A DNA stretch of 64,000 bases from contig NZ_FMAE01000007.1 of the NCBI RefSeq assembly GCF_900094575.1, positions 62,001 to 126,000 on the forward strand, given 5' to 3'. The notes beneath the pieces are model-generated. The model was not told where the DNA came from, searched no databases, and was given only the letters and a program-made list of their open reading frames with translations. Every line of letters starts with the position of its first letter. Positions within the stretch are counted from its first letter, which is position 1. The DNA comes from Bradyrhizobium yuanmingense (GTDB lineage Bacteria; Pseudomonadota; Alphaproteobacteria; Rhizobiales; Xanthobacteraceae). Positions 57,236 to 64,000 of the stretch are shown here, in pieces. The position numbers and the translations under genes are program-made.

Positions 57236-57943
57236 TCACATGCCGAGATAGGCCTTGCGCACGCGATCGTCGGCGCGCAGCGTGTCGTTGTTGCCTTCGA
57301 GCACGACATGGCCGGCTTCGAGGACGTAGCCGTGGTCCGCGGATTCCAGCGCTTCCGCGACGCGCTGCTCGACCAGCAGCATGGTCAGCCCGGACTGGCG
57401 GCGAATCTCGATCAGCCGATCGAAGATGAAGTCGGCGGTTGAGGGCGCCAGCCCCATCGAGGGTTCGTCCAGCATCAAGAGTTTCGGCGAGGAGGCGAGG
57501 CCGCGGCCGATCGCGAGCATCTGCTGCTGGCCGCCTGACATCGTGCCCGCGAACTGGCTGCGACGCTCCTTCAGCACCGGAAGCCATTCGAAGATGCGCT
57601 CGATGTTGCTCTGCCAGTCGCGTCGACCGCTCTCCGTCATCGCACCCATCTCCAGATTCTCCATCACGGTCAGTGACGGGAAGACTTGGCGGCCCTCGGG
57701 GACGTGGGCGATGCCGAGATGGGCGCGCTGCGGCGGCGGCACTGCGAGGAGGTCGACGCCGTCGAAGGTGATGGCCCCGCCGCTCGGCTTGACGATGCCG
57801 GAGATGGTCTTGAACAGCGTGGTCTTGCCGGCGCCGTTGGGCCCGACGATGGCGACGAACTGGCCGGCGCCGACATTGATCGAGATGTCGTTCAGCACGG
57901 GTTTGGCGGAATAGCCCGCGCTCAATCCCTCAATTCGCAGCAT
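57236..57943 (-). CDS. ABC transporter ATPase, LivF-like
   Basis: A 235-aa ATPase. Walker A is VGPNGAGKTTLFKTISG, the Q-loop region GIAHVPEGRQVFPSLTVMEN, signature TMSGGQQQMLAIGRGLASS, Walker B LLMLDEPSMGLAPSTAD and the switch MLLVEQRVAEAL; these are LivF hallmarks. It overlaps the LivM-LivG fusion gene by 14 bp. It is the second ATPase of the importer, pairing with the ATPase half of the fusion. Confidence 0.93.
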   Translation of the reverse strand: MLRIEGLSAGYSAKPVLNDISINVGAGQFVAIVGPNGAGKTTLFKTISGIVKPSGGAITFDGVDLLAVPPPQRAHLGIAHVPEGRQVFPSLTVMENLEMGAMTESGRRDWQSNIERIFEWLPVLKERRSQFAGTMSGGQQQMLAIGRGLASSPKLLMLDEPSMGLAPSTADFIFDRLIEIRRQSGLTMLLVEQRVAEALESADHGYVLEAGHVVLEGNNDTLRADDRVRKAYLGM

Positions 57944-59702
57944 GGCCCACCCATTTCTTGCCGAGATAGGCCTCGATCACCCGGTTGTCGCGCGTCACCA
58001 CTTCCGGCAGGCCTTCGGTGATGACGGCGCCGTGGTCGAGTACGACGAACCTGTCGACCAGCCGAACCATCGCCTGCATCGTGTGCTCGATGATCGCGAT
58101 GGTCATGCCGTCGCGCGCGAGCTGCTGGATCACGGCGACGACCTCGTCCGCCTCGCCGTGGCCGAGGCCCGCGAGGGTCTCGTCGAGCAGCAGGATGCGC
58201 GGTTGGCCGGCGATAGCGCGGGCAAGCTCCATCAGCCGCAGCTCCTTGGTCGAAAGCTCGCCGGCGACGCGGTCGGCGACGGCAGAGAGCCCGACACGGG
58301 CAACTGCATCGGCGGCAAGCTTGCGGGCTTCGTCGTCGGACCGCGCGCGCACATAGGCACCGACCACGACGTTGTCGAGGATCGACATGCGCAGGAACGG
58401 CCGCATCACCTGGAAGGTGCGGCCGATGCCGGCCTCGCAGATCACGTGCGGCCGTTGGCCGGACATGTTGCGGCCATCGATCAAGACCTCGCCCTCGCTC
58501 GGTTTCAGGAAGCCGTTGAGGAGGTTGAACAGCGTGGTCTTGCCGGCGCCGTTGGGCCCGATGATGCCGAGGATCTCGTTCTGGTGCAGCTTGAAGCTGA
58601 CATCCTGCACGGCCTTGAGGCCGCCGAAGGACCGCGACAGGTTCCTCACTTCGAGCATGACTTCCCCGGTGGCAGCCCGCTGTCGCGGTGCGGGCTTCAG
58701 CGTGGTGACGTTGGCAGCCGATGTTTCGGGCAGGTCGGAGGCAGGCGCCTTAGGCGCGATCCGTTTGCGCAGGAGATCGCGCAGCTTCCAGAACAGGCCT
58801 TCCGGGGCCAGCAGGATGACGCAGACGATGGCAAAGCCGAAAATCACGCCCTGGATGCCGGGGAAGCGCGCGCCGGCTTCGGCATGCAGGATCTCGGCGA
58901 GCGGGATCAGGATCACCGAGCCAATCACCGGCCCCCAGACCGTGCCGACCCCGCCGAACATCGCGACCGTCAGCGCCTGGGCCGACACCAGCATGCCGAA
59001 CACCGATTGCGGCGTCACGACCAACAACACCTGCGCGTAAAAGCCGCCGATCGCCGCGGCAATGGCCCCGCTAAGCGTGATCGCGCGCAGCTTCCAGGCG
59101 AGCGTATTGATCCCGGCCGCCTCGGCGGCGGCCTCGTTCTGCTTGATTGCCAGCAGTGCCATGCCGAAGCGGGAGCGCTCGATGAATTGCGTCAGCACGA
59201 TGGTGGCAAGCATGATTGCGAGTCCCAGCAGCGTGTAGATGCGCGGATCGGCGAATTGCATGTAGGCGATCGGCGCGTCGCGCTTGATCGGAAGCGTCAC
59301 CTCCTGGAAGCCGAGCCACTCGAACACGTAGAGGATGGCAAGCGGGTAGGCGAGCATCGCCAGGGCGAAATAGTGGCCCTGGAGGCGGAAGGTGGGAAAT
59401 CCGATCAGCAGCCCGGCGATGCCGCCGAGCACGGCGGCGATGGGGATCAGCAGCCAGGGCGATATGTCGAAATAGATCTGGCCAAGCGCGGTGGCATAGG
59501 CGCCAATGCCGAAGAAGGCGGCGTGGCCGAACGAGATCAGCCCGGTGTAGCCGCTGAGCAGGTTCCAGGAGAGGCCGAACACCGCCCACACCGGCACCAG
59601 GGTCAGGATCAGCTGGTAGTAGGAATTGGTGACGCCGAGCGACAGCGCAGCATAGGCGATGGTGAAGAGCAGGGGAGGAAGAAAGGAGCGCATCCGGAGC
59701 AT
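57930..59702 (-). CDS. Fused LivM permease and LivG ATPase
   Basis: A 590-aa single polypeptide. Residues about 1-310 form the LivM-type permease with many helices, including LIPIAAVLGGIAGLLIGFPT and TFRLQGHYFALAMLAYPLAI. After a linker, residues about 350-590 form the LivG ATPase: IGPNGAGKTTLFNLLNG, signature ELSTKELRLMELARAI (a variant of LSGGQ) and Walker B ILLLDETLAGL. GTG 59708 would also work as a start, overlapping the livH stop. The fusion couples membrane and motor parts in one gene. Confidence 0.92.
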   Translation of the reverse strand: MLRMRSFLPPLLFTIAYAALSLGVTNSYYQLILTLVPVWAVFGLSWNLLSGYTGLISFGHAAFFGIGAYATALGQIYFDISPWLLIPIAAVLGGIAGLLIGFPTFRLQGHYFALAMLAYPLAILYVFEWLGFQEVTLPIKRDAPIAYMQFADPRIYTLLGLAIMLATIVLTQFIERSRFGMALLAIKQNEAAAEAAGINTLAWKLRAITLSGAIAAAIGGFYAQVLLVVTPQSVFGMLVSAQALTVAMFGGVGTVWGPVIGSVILIPLAEILHAEAGARFPGIQGVIFGFAIVCVILLAPEGLFWKLRDLLRKRIAPKAPASDLPETSAANVTTLKPAPRQRAATGEVMLEVRNLSRSFGGLKAVQDVSFKLHQNEILGIIGPNGAGKTTLFNLLNGFLKPSEGEVLIDGRNMSGQRPHVICEAGIGRTFQVMRPFLRMSILDNVVVGAYVRARSDDEARKLAADAVARVGLSAVADRVAGELSTKELRLMELARAIAGQPRILLLDETLAGLGHGEADEVVAVIQQLARDGMTIAIIEHTMQAMVRLVDRFVVLDHGAVITEGLPEVVTRDNRVIEAYLGKKWVGHAAN

Positions 59703-59704
59703 GA

Positions 59705-60640
59705 TCACGTCCTCTCCACCATTCGCCCGAAGAAGCCTTGCGGTCGGAAGAAGATGATGAGGAGGAAGACGGCGAAGATCGCGGCGTTCTGCAGCTGCGT
59801 CGGCAGGATCAGCGTCGACATCTGCTGCACGAGCCCGATCGTCATGCCGCCCCAGAACGCGCCGATGATGCTGCCCATGCCGCCGAGCACGACGCCCGCA
59901 TACATGACGATGACGTATTCGAGGCCGACGAACGGGTGGAACGGATAGTTCGTAGCGAGGAGGCCGCCGGCGATCGCCGTGATGCCGCAGCCGAGCGCGA
60001 AGGCGGTTCGGTGCGCGCGATCGACGTCGATGCCCATATAGGTCGCGGCGGTCGGATTATCCGCGGCGGCGCGAAGCGATTTGCCGATCCGCGTGCGCGT
60101 GATCAGCAGCGAAAGCAGGATCATCATGATCAGCGAAACGATCATGTCGATGCTGCGGGCCTTGTTGAGAAAGATGCTCATGTCGAAGAAGGGGCCGAGC
60201 TCCCAGGCCGAGCTCGACAGCGGCGTGCGGATCGAGGCCAGCACCGAGCCGAACACGATGAGGCCGCCGTTCTGCAGGATCAGCGCGATGCCCAGCGTGA
60301 GGATCAGCTGGGCGTAGTGTCCCTCGCCTTCGAGCGAGGCGGTGCGCGTCCCGGAGACGTGCGAGATCAGTGCCCGGTGGACGAAGTAGCCGAATACGGC
60401 AAGCACGGGGCCGGCCAGCAGGATGGAGACGAACGGTCCGACCGCATTGCCGAAGAACGACTGAACGCCGGCGGCGGTGAACAGATAGAAGGCAGTGTAC
60501 ATGCCGAGCATCATGAAATCGCCATGGGCGAAGTTGATGACGCGCATGACGCCGAAGATCAGGCCGAGCCCGACGCACATCAGGCCGTAGACGGCGCCGA
60601 TCAGAAGGCCCGCGGCGAGCGCTTGCAGAAATCCTTCCAT
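59705..60640 (-). CDS. Branched-chain-type ABC permease, LivH-like
   Basis: A 311-aa permease with about eight helices. It begins MEGFLQALAAGLLIGAVYGL and has VMRVINFAHGDFMMLGMYTA, the LivH consensus, and SLRAAADNPTAATYMGIDVD (the EAA-like coupling loop), ending VFLLIIFFRPQGFFGRMVER. ATG 60640 is chosen; the longer frame upstream is antisense to nothing but lacks homology. It is the first gene of the importer operon, 79 bp after the PrpD-family gene. Confidence 0.93.
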   Translation of the reverse strand: MEGFLQALAAGLLIGAVYGLMCVGLGLIFGVMRVINFAHGDFMMLGMYTAFYLFTAAGVQSFFGNAVGPFVSILLAGPVLAVFGYFVHRALISHVSGTRTASLEGEGHYAQLILTLGIALILQNGGLIVFGSVLASIRTPLSSSAWELGPFFDMSIFLNKARSIDMIVSLIMMILLSLLITRTRIGKSLRAAADNPTAATYMGIDVDRAHRTAFALGCGITAIAGGLLATNYPFHPFVGLEYVIVMYAGVVLGGMGSIIGAFWGGMTIGLVQQMSTLILPTQLQNAAIFAVFLLIIFFRPQGFFGRMVERT

Positions 60641-60719
60641 CAGCTTCGCCTCCGCGCGGCTGACGAACCTAAGCGGGTCTCGAAGTCGACCATGTTTCCC
60701 CCGTACTCTCCGGCACTTC

Positions 60720-62114
60720 TTATGATGCCGATCGTAAAACCCGTTCCGCCGTGTCCAGGCGGCATAGTGCTGCGATATCGCCGGCGTTGCCGAGCCGTTC
60801 GCAGCTCTCGATGAGTTGCTCCAACCGGCACGCGCGGTCCTCACCGAGGACTCCCTGAGCGGCCGTGCGAAAGCGCGTGCGAATATCTGAAGGCGTTGCG
60901 GCGATGACGTCGGGTAGCGCGTGCCGGATCGTCCGGCCGCTCTGCAGATGCACGGTCACATCCGCGCCCTGCTTGTCGGGGAACGCGGTGGTGAAGCCGA
61001 CATCCGGCTCAAGCTTCGTGATCGCAACCAGGCGGATGATATCGACATCATCGAGTTCGGCGTAGTTGCCTTCCTCGATCTCGCCCCTCACGAGGGTGGC
61101 CGCGACGCTGAAGGGAATGCTCATCTTGGCCTGGAGCGCGTTCCGATACGGGCCGGTGGAGGCGCACCCAGGATAGCGCACGGCGGCATCGGGAGCGCGA
61201 ACGACGACGCGGTCGATCTCCTCGGTGCCGGCGAGTTCGTGCGAGACGCGAAGGGCCGCTTGCGCGGCGGTCTGCGCGAAATTGCAGGCCGGGACCGGCT
61301 TGTTGTAGACCGCCATGATCTCGCATTCGCCATTCGGGAACAGCGCGATGCTGTCGGGCGCGGCCCGGCGACCATAGGCGGCGAACAGGCCCGCTTCGCC
61401 TTCGAGGATCGTTTCGGAGCCGAAAGCGCCGGCTGCGGCGAGGCCGATTGCCTTGATCGCATTGCTGGCGGCGAAGCCCGGATGAAAATACATGTCGGAG
61501 CCGCCTGCATGCGGCCACTCGTTGAGACCGCTGGACGTGTTGGCTGCGATCGCGATGGCGCTGGTCGCTGCGTCTTCGGACAGGTTGAGCGCGAAACTTC
61601 CGGCGAGCGCCGCGCCCAGAGGGGCCACGAGGCCGGTCGGACGATAGAGCCGGGCGAGATCGGAGGTCAGCAACGCGCGGCCGATCCGCGCGCCGGTCTC
61701 ATAGCCGATGATCGCGGCTGCGAGCAGCCTTGAGCCGTGCGGCTGCGACTGTTCAGACAGCGCGAGCAATGTGGGCCAGATCACCACGCCGTGGTGCGCA
61801 ATGCTGGCGGCATGCATGTCTTCCCGCACGAGTCCGTGCCCCATCACGGCATTGGCGAAGGCGGCATCGGCCGGCAAGGAGAGTCGCGACATTCCGACGA
61901 TGGTTGCGCTGCCGCCACCTTGTGCGATCGCGATTGCCTGACGACTCCAGGGATGATGGCCCGCCTCGAAGGCGCAGGACAGGAAGTCGAGCAGGCAGAG
62001 CTTGGCCTTGGCGACCACTTCAGGCCCGAAATCTCCGAGATCAACGGCAAGTGCGCTCCGCGCCATCTGGCGCGCGAGCGATACCTTGCCTGATCCGGTC
62101 GGGCTGTTCGTCAT
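60720..62114 (-). CDS. MmgE/PrpD-family protein
   Basis: A 464-aa protein of the 2-methylcitrate dehydratase / cis-aconitate decarboxylase / iminodisuccinate epimerase family. The helical domain contains CLLDFLSCAFEAGHHPWSRQ, FANAVMGHGLVREDMHAASI and YETGARIGRALLTSDLARLY; the smaller domain ends LEPDVGFTTAFPDKQGADVT. ATG 62114 is preferred over TTG 62132, as GGGAG lies in between. It lies 30 bp after the dehydrogenase gene. It may dehydrate, decarboxylate or epimerise a dicarboxylate. Confidence 0.9.
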   Translation of the reverse strand: MTNSPTGSGKVSLARQMARSALAVDLGDFGPEVVAKAKLCLLDFLSCAFEAGHHPWSRQAIAIAQGGGSATIVGMSRLSLPADAAFANAVMGHGLVREDMHAASIAHHGVVIWPTLLALSEQSQPHGSRLLAAAIIGYETGARIGRALLTSDLARLYRPTGLVAPLGAALAGSFALNLSEDAATSAIAIAANTSSGLNEWPHAGGSDMYFHPGFAASNAIKAIGLAAAGAFGSETILEGEAGLFAAYGRRAAPDSIALFPNGECEIMAVYNKPVPACNFAQTAAQAALRVSHELAGTEEIDRVVVRAPDAAVRYPGCASTGPYRNALQAKMSIPFSVAATLVRGEIEEGNYAELDDVDIIRLVAITKLEPDVGFTTAFPDKQGADVTVHLQSGRTIRHALPDVIAATPSDIRTRFRTAAQGVLGEDRACRLEQLIESCERLGNAGDIAALCRLDTAERVLRSAS

Positions 62115-62144
62115 CGCAAGTGTTTCTCCCAAAGGCTCTTGCGC

Positions 62145-63038
62145 TCAGCCGCGCATCTCGACCCCGGCCCACTCCTCGAGCACCTTGGCGATCGAGGTGA
62201 AATCGGATGACGGGCCGTATTTGGCGTTGGTGATCGCCAGCATCTGCCGTACCACTGCGCCGCAGACCATCGGCACGCCCATGGCCTCGGCCTCGTCCAC
62301 GCAGAGACGGACGTCCTTGTAGGAAAGGCCGGTGGCGAATCCGAAATCGAACGTGCCCGGCAGCACCGAACGGGGAAATTTGTCTTCGGAGGCGCTGTTG
62401 CGGCCGCTGCTGGCGTTGATGATATCGATCAGCACCTTGGCGTTGACGCCGCCCTTGACGCCCATGGCGACCGCTTCCGACGTGATCACCAGCGCCGCCG
62501 CCGCCATCAGATTGTTGGCTAGCTTGGCGGTCTGCGCCACGCCGGGCTTGTCGCCGGTGTAGAACAGCTTGCCGAAATTCTTCAGGATCGGCTGCACGAT
62601 GTCGTAAGTCGCTTGCGGGCACGATACCATAACGGCGAGCGTGCCGTTCACGGCGCCCTTGATGCCGCCGCTGACGGGCGCATCGACCAGCGTCATGCCT
62701 TTGGCTTTCAGCCCTTCCGCAACGAGCTTCGCCGCGCCGGGACCAGAGGTCGAGAGATCAACGACGATCTTGGCGCGGTTGCCGCTGCTGATGCCGTCCT
62801 CGCCGAGAGTGACGGCCTTGACGATGTCGGGCGTCGGCAGACTGGCGAGCACGATGTCGGCGCGCGAGGCGACGTCGGCCGGCGACTTGCCGACCAAGGC
62901 GCCGCGCTTGACCAGCGGCTGCGTCGCGTCGGCCTGCGTGTCGTAGACGACGAGCGAATAGCCCGCGTCCATCAACCGCCCCGCCATGGGGCCGCCCATG
63001 CGGCCCGTTCCGATCACACCGAGCGTCTCTCCCGCCAT
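62145..63038 (-). CDS. 3-hydroxyisobutyrate dehydrogenase-family NAD(P)-dependent enzyme
   Basis: A 297-aa beta-hydroxyacid dehydrogenase. The Rossmann loop is LGVIGTGRMGGPMAGRLMDA, the substrate-binding motif TLVDAPVSGGIKGAVNGTLA and the catalytic Lys in AQTAKLANNLMAAAALVI (about residue 172). Family substrates are 3-hydroxyisobutyrate, tartronate semialdehyde and related short hydroxyacids. It is first in the leftward operon and divergent from a second PrpD-type gene, with a GntR-like site between. Confidence 0.92.
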   Translation of the reverse strand: MAGETLGVIGTGRMGGPMAGRLMDAGYSLVVYDTQADATQPLVKRGALVGKSPADVASRADIVLASLPTPDIVKAVTLGEDGISSGNRAKIVVDLSTSGPGAAKLVAEGLKAKGMTLVDAPVSGGIKGAVNGTLAVMVSCPQATYDIVQPILKNFGKLFYTGDKPGVAQTAKLANNLMAAAALVITSEAVAMGVKGGVNAKVLIDIINASSGRNSASEDKFPRSVLPGTFDFGFATGLSYKDVRLCVDEAEAMGVPMVCGAVVRQMLAITNAKYGPSSDFTSIAKVLEEWAGVEMRG

Positions 63039-63172
63039 CGTTCACTCCCTATCGCGCGATCCCACGCGGGGCGCGCCGTCTTGATCTTGTCGTTGTCAGT
63101 TCGCCGGCCGGCCCTGACGACCGCCGTCGTTGCGGCGGCGGGTTCCCGTGCCAGCGTGCCGGATTGTTATGA

Positions 63173-63183
63173 TTGTCAGACAA
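63173..63183. promoter_or_regulatory. TTGTC-A-GACAA palindrome, candidate FCD-GntR operator
   Basis: This perfect 11-bp dyad fits TNGTNNNACNA, the half-site arrangement known for FadR-type GntR regulators. It lies 135 bp before the dehydrogenase ATG and 79 bp before the rightward PrpD start. A flanking inverted repeat GTTATG/CATAAC (63166-63171 and 63192-63197) surrounds it. The GntR protein at 51990 is the obvious candidate. Confidence 0.55.
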
Positions 63184-63261
63184 GCTGTCAAGCATAACAT
63201 TTGGGGTCGACAGTTTGCCGCGGATCGGCATAAGGTCCGAAAAACGAGGAAGACGCCCCGC

Positions 63262-64000
63262 GTGCCGCAAGACCCGATTCCCAGCGTGAGCAGGACGCTC
63301 GCCGATTTCGTCGCGGCGACATCGTGGGCGGACGTGGAGGCGCAGAGCGGCGAGGCGCGACGCTCGATACTGAATTTCTTCGCCACGGCACTCGGCTCCG
63401 CACGCGATCCGGTGGTGATGGCGGCGACGCGAACCCTGTCGCCGTTCAGCGGCGCCGCGACCGCGACGGTCATCGGTCATTCGCAGCCGATGGACGCGAT
63501 GTGCGCATCGTTTCTCAACGCCATCTCGGCCAATCTGCTCGATTTCGATGACACCCATCCCGAGACGATCATTCATCCGGCAGCCCCGGTCGCAGCTCCA
63601 GTCCTCGCACTCGCCGAGACGCATAAACTGTCTGGACGCGAATTGTTGACGGCGTTCATCCTCGGTGTGGACGTCGAATGCCGCATCGGCGCCGCCGTTT
63701 CGCCGCGCCATTATGCGCGCGGCTGGCACATCACTTCGACCTGCGGGATCTTTGGCGCCGCGGCGGCTTGCGCGAAACTATTGGGTCTGCCCGCGGAGGG
63801 CATTGCGAATGCCATCGGGCTCGCGGCGAGCCAGTCGGCAGGCAATGTCGAGAACCTGCCCAGTGCCGCGAAGAATGTCAGCGTCGGTAACGCGGCGCGC
63901 AACGGTTTGTTTGCGGCGCTGCTTGCAGAGCAGGGTTATGAGGCAGCCCCCCACGCCATTGAAGGCCCGCTCGGTTGGGCACGCACCATGGGTGACGAGC
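63262..64000 (+). CDS. MmgE/PrpD-family protein, truncated by the window edge
   Basis: The first 246 residues of a PrpD-family protein starting at GTG 63262 (VPQDPIPSVSRTLADFVA) after GAGGAAG. Family segments: RRSILNFFATALGSARDPVV, FLNAISANLLDFDDTHPETI, TAFILGVDVECRIGAAVSPR, YARGWHITSTCGIFGAAAAC and ASQSAGNVENLPSAAKNVSV. The His and Asp in FDDTHPETIIHPAAP belong to the active-site loop. It continues beyond 64000. It is divergent from another PrpD operon and differs clearly from that paralogue. Confidence 0.9.
   Translation, partial: MPQDPIPSVSRTLADFVAATSWADVEAQSGEARRSILNFFATALGSARDPVVMAATRTLSPFSGAATATVIGHSQPMDAMCASFLNAISANLLDFDDTHPETIIHPAAPVAAPVLALAETHKLSGRELLTAFILGVDVECRIGAAVSPRHYARGWHITSTCGIFGAAAACAKLLGLPAEGIANAIGLAASQSAGNVENLPSAAKNVSVGNAARNGLFAALLAEQGYEAAPHAIEGPLGWARTMGDE

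Noticed and set aside
57942..59948. A 668-residue forward open frame opposite the LivM-LivG fusion
   Set aside because: His/Asp/Arg-rich shadow of the real reverse-strand gene; no family motif.
1..64000. CRISPR arrays, tRNA or rRNA genes, prophage and intact insertion sequences
   Set aside because: No regularly spaced repeats, tRNA-like cloverleaf, rRNA signature or transposase motif was seen while reading both strands.

Overview
The window is GC-rich, densely coded DNA with strong G/C preference at third codon positions. It looks like the chromosome of a Bradyrhizobium-type alphaproteobacterium (Nitrobacteraceae). This rests on gene content (many orphan Bug/TTT-type binding proteins, branched-chain-type ABC systems, class III nucleotide cyclases, small secreted proteins) and on an intergenic palindrome starting GTAGCCCGGATGGAGCGC that I associate with this group. 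No rRNA, tRNA, CRISPR array, prophage or intact insertion sequence is visible. The last gene runs off the right edge.

Layout. (a) 0.3-6.6 kb: an exported L,D-transpeptidase, a methyltransferase, and a divergent catabolic module (VOC protein and Bug binding protein leftward; TetR, carboxymuconolactone-decarboxylase-like protein and SDR rightward) separated by two TetR-type palindromes. (b) 6.6-9.2 kb: a complete leftward four-gene operon, DUF2282 / DUF692 (MNIO) / DUF2063 / DoxX. This is the bufferin arrangement, a copper-buffering modified peptide with its maturation machinery, preceded by a sigma-F-like promoter (GTAACA-N16-CGAA). (c) 9.5-17 kb: three different class III nucleotide cyclases, one with a WGR-like N-terminus, mixed with a hydrolase, a HutD-family protein, a rhodanese and small proteins. 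(d) 17-29 kb: a TetR/SDR pair sharing an AAATTACAC operator, a lipocalin-like protein, hydrolases, LysR, Ku, several small secreted proteins and gene remnants. (e) 29-37.5 kb: a same-strand run of response regulator, histidine kinase, RpoH-type sigma factor, RND pump, membrane-fusion protein and a Pro/Ser/Thr-rich exported protein. (f) 38-51 kb: a divergent catabolic locus. An ABC importer (ATPase, fused double permease, binding protein) and an IclR regulator lie leftward. Two CoA-transferase subunits, a molybdopterin oxidoreductase, an AhpD-like protein, a thioesterase-like protein, a class II aldolase, a PfkB kinase and an SDR lie rightward. The two promoters carry the same 17-bp palindrome within a 27-bp inverted duplication. 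(g) 51-64 kb: a Bug binding protein, a GntR/FCD regulator, two SDRs, a CMD protein, a branched-chain-type ABC importer with two tandem binding proteins and a LivM-LivG fusion, two divergent MmgE/PrpD genes and a 3-hydroxyisobutyrate-dehydrogenase-like gene.

Taken together, most of the window serves uptake and breakdown of unidentified organic acids or sugar acids, with local regulators beside each module. The bufferin operon and the two-component/sigma/RND block serve metal and envelope stress. The best candidates for undescribed biology are the CoA-transferase/Mo-enzyme/aldolase/kinase locus at 38-51 kb and the WGR-cyclase fusion. The bufferin operon belongs to a recently described class but is a complete and readable example. 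All functions are read from sequence features and remembered family knowledge; no database search was run.
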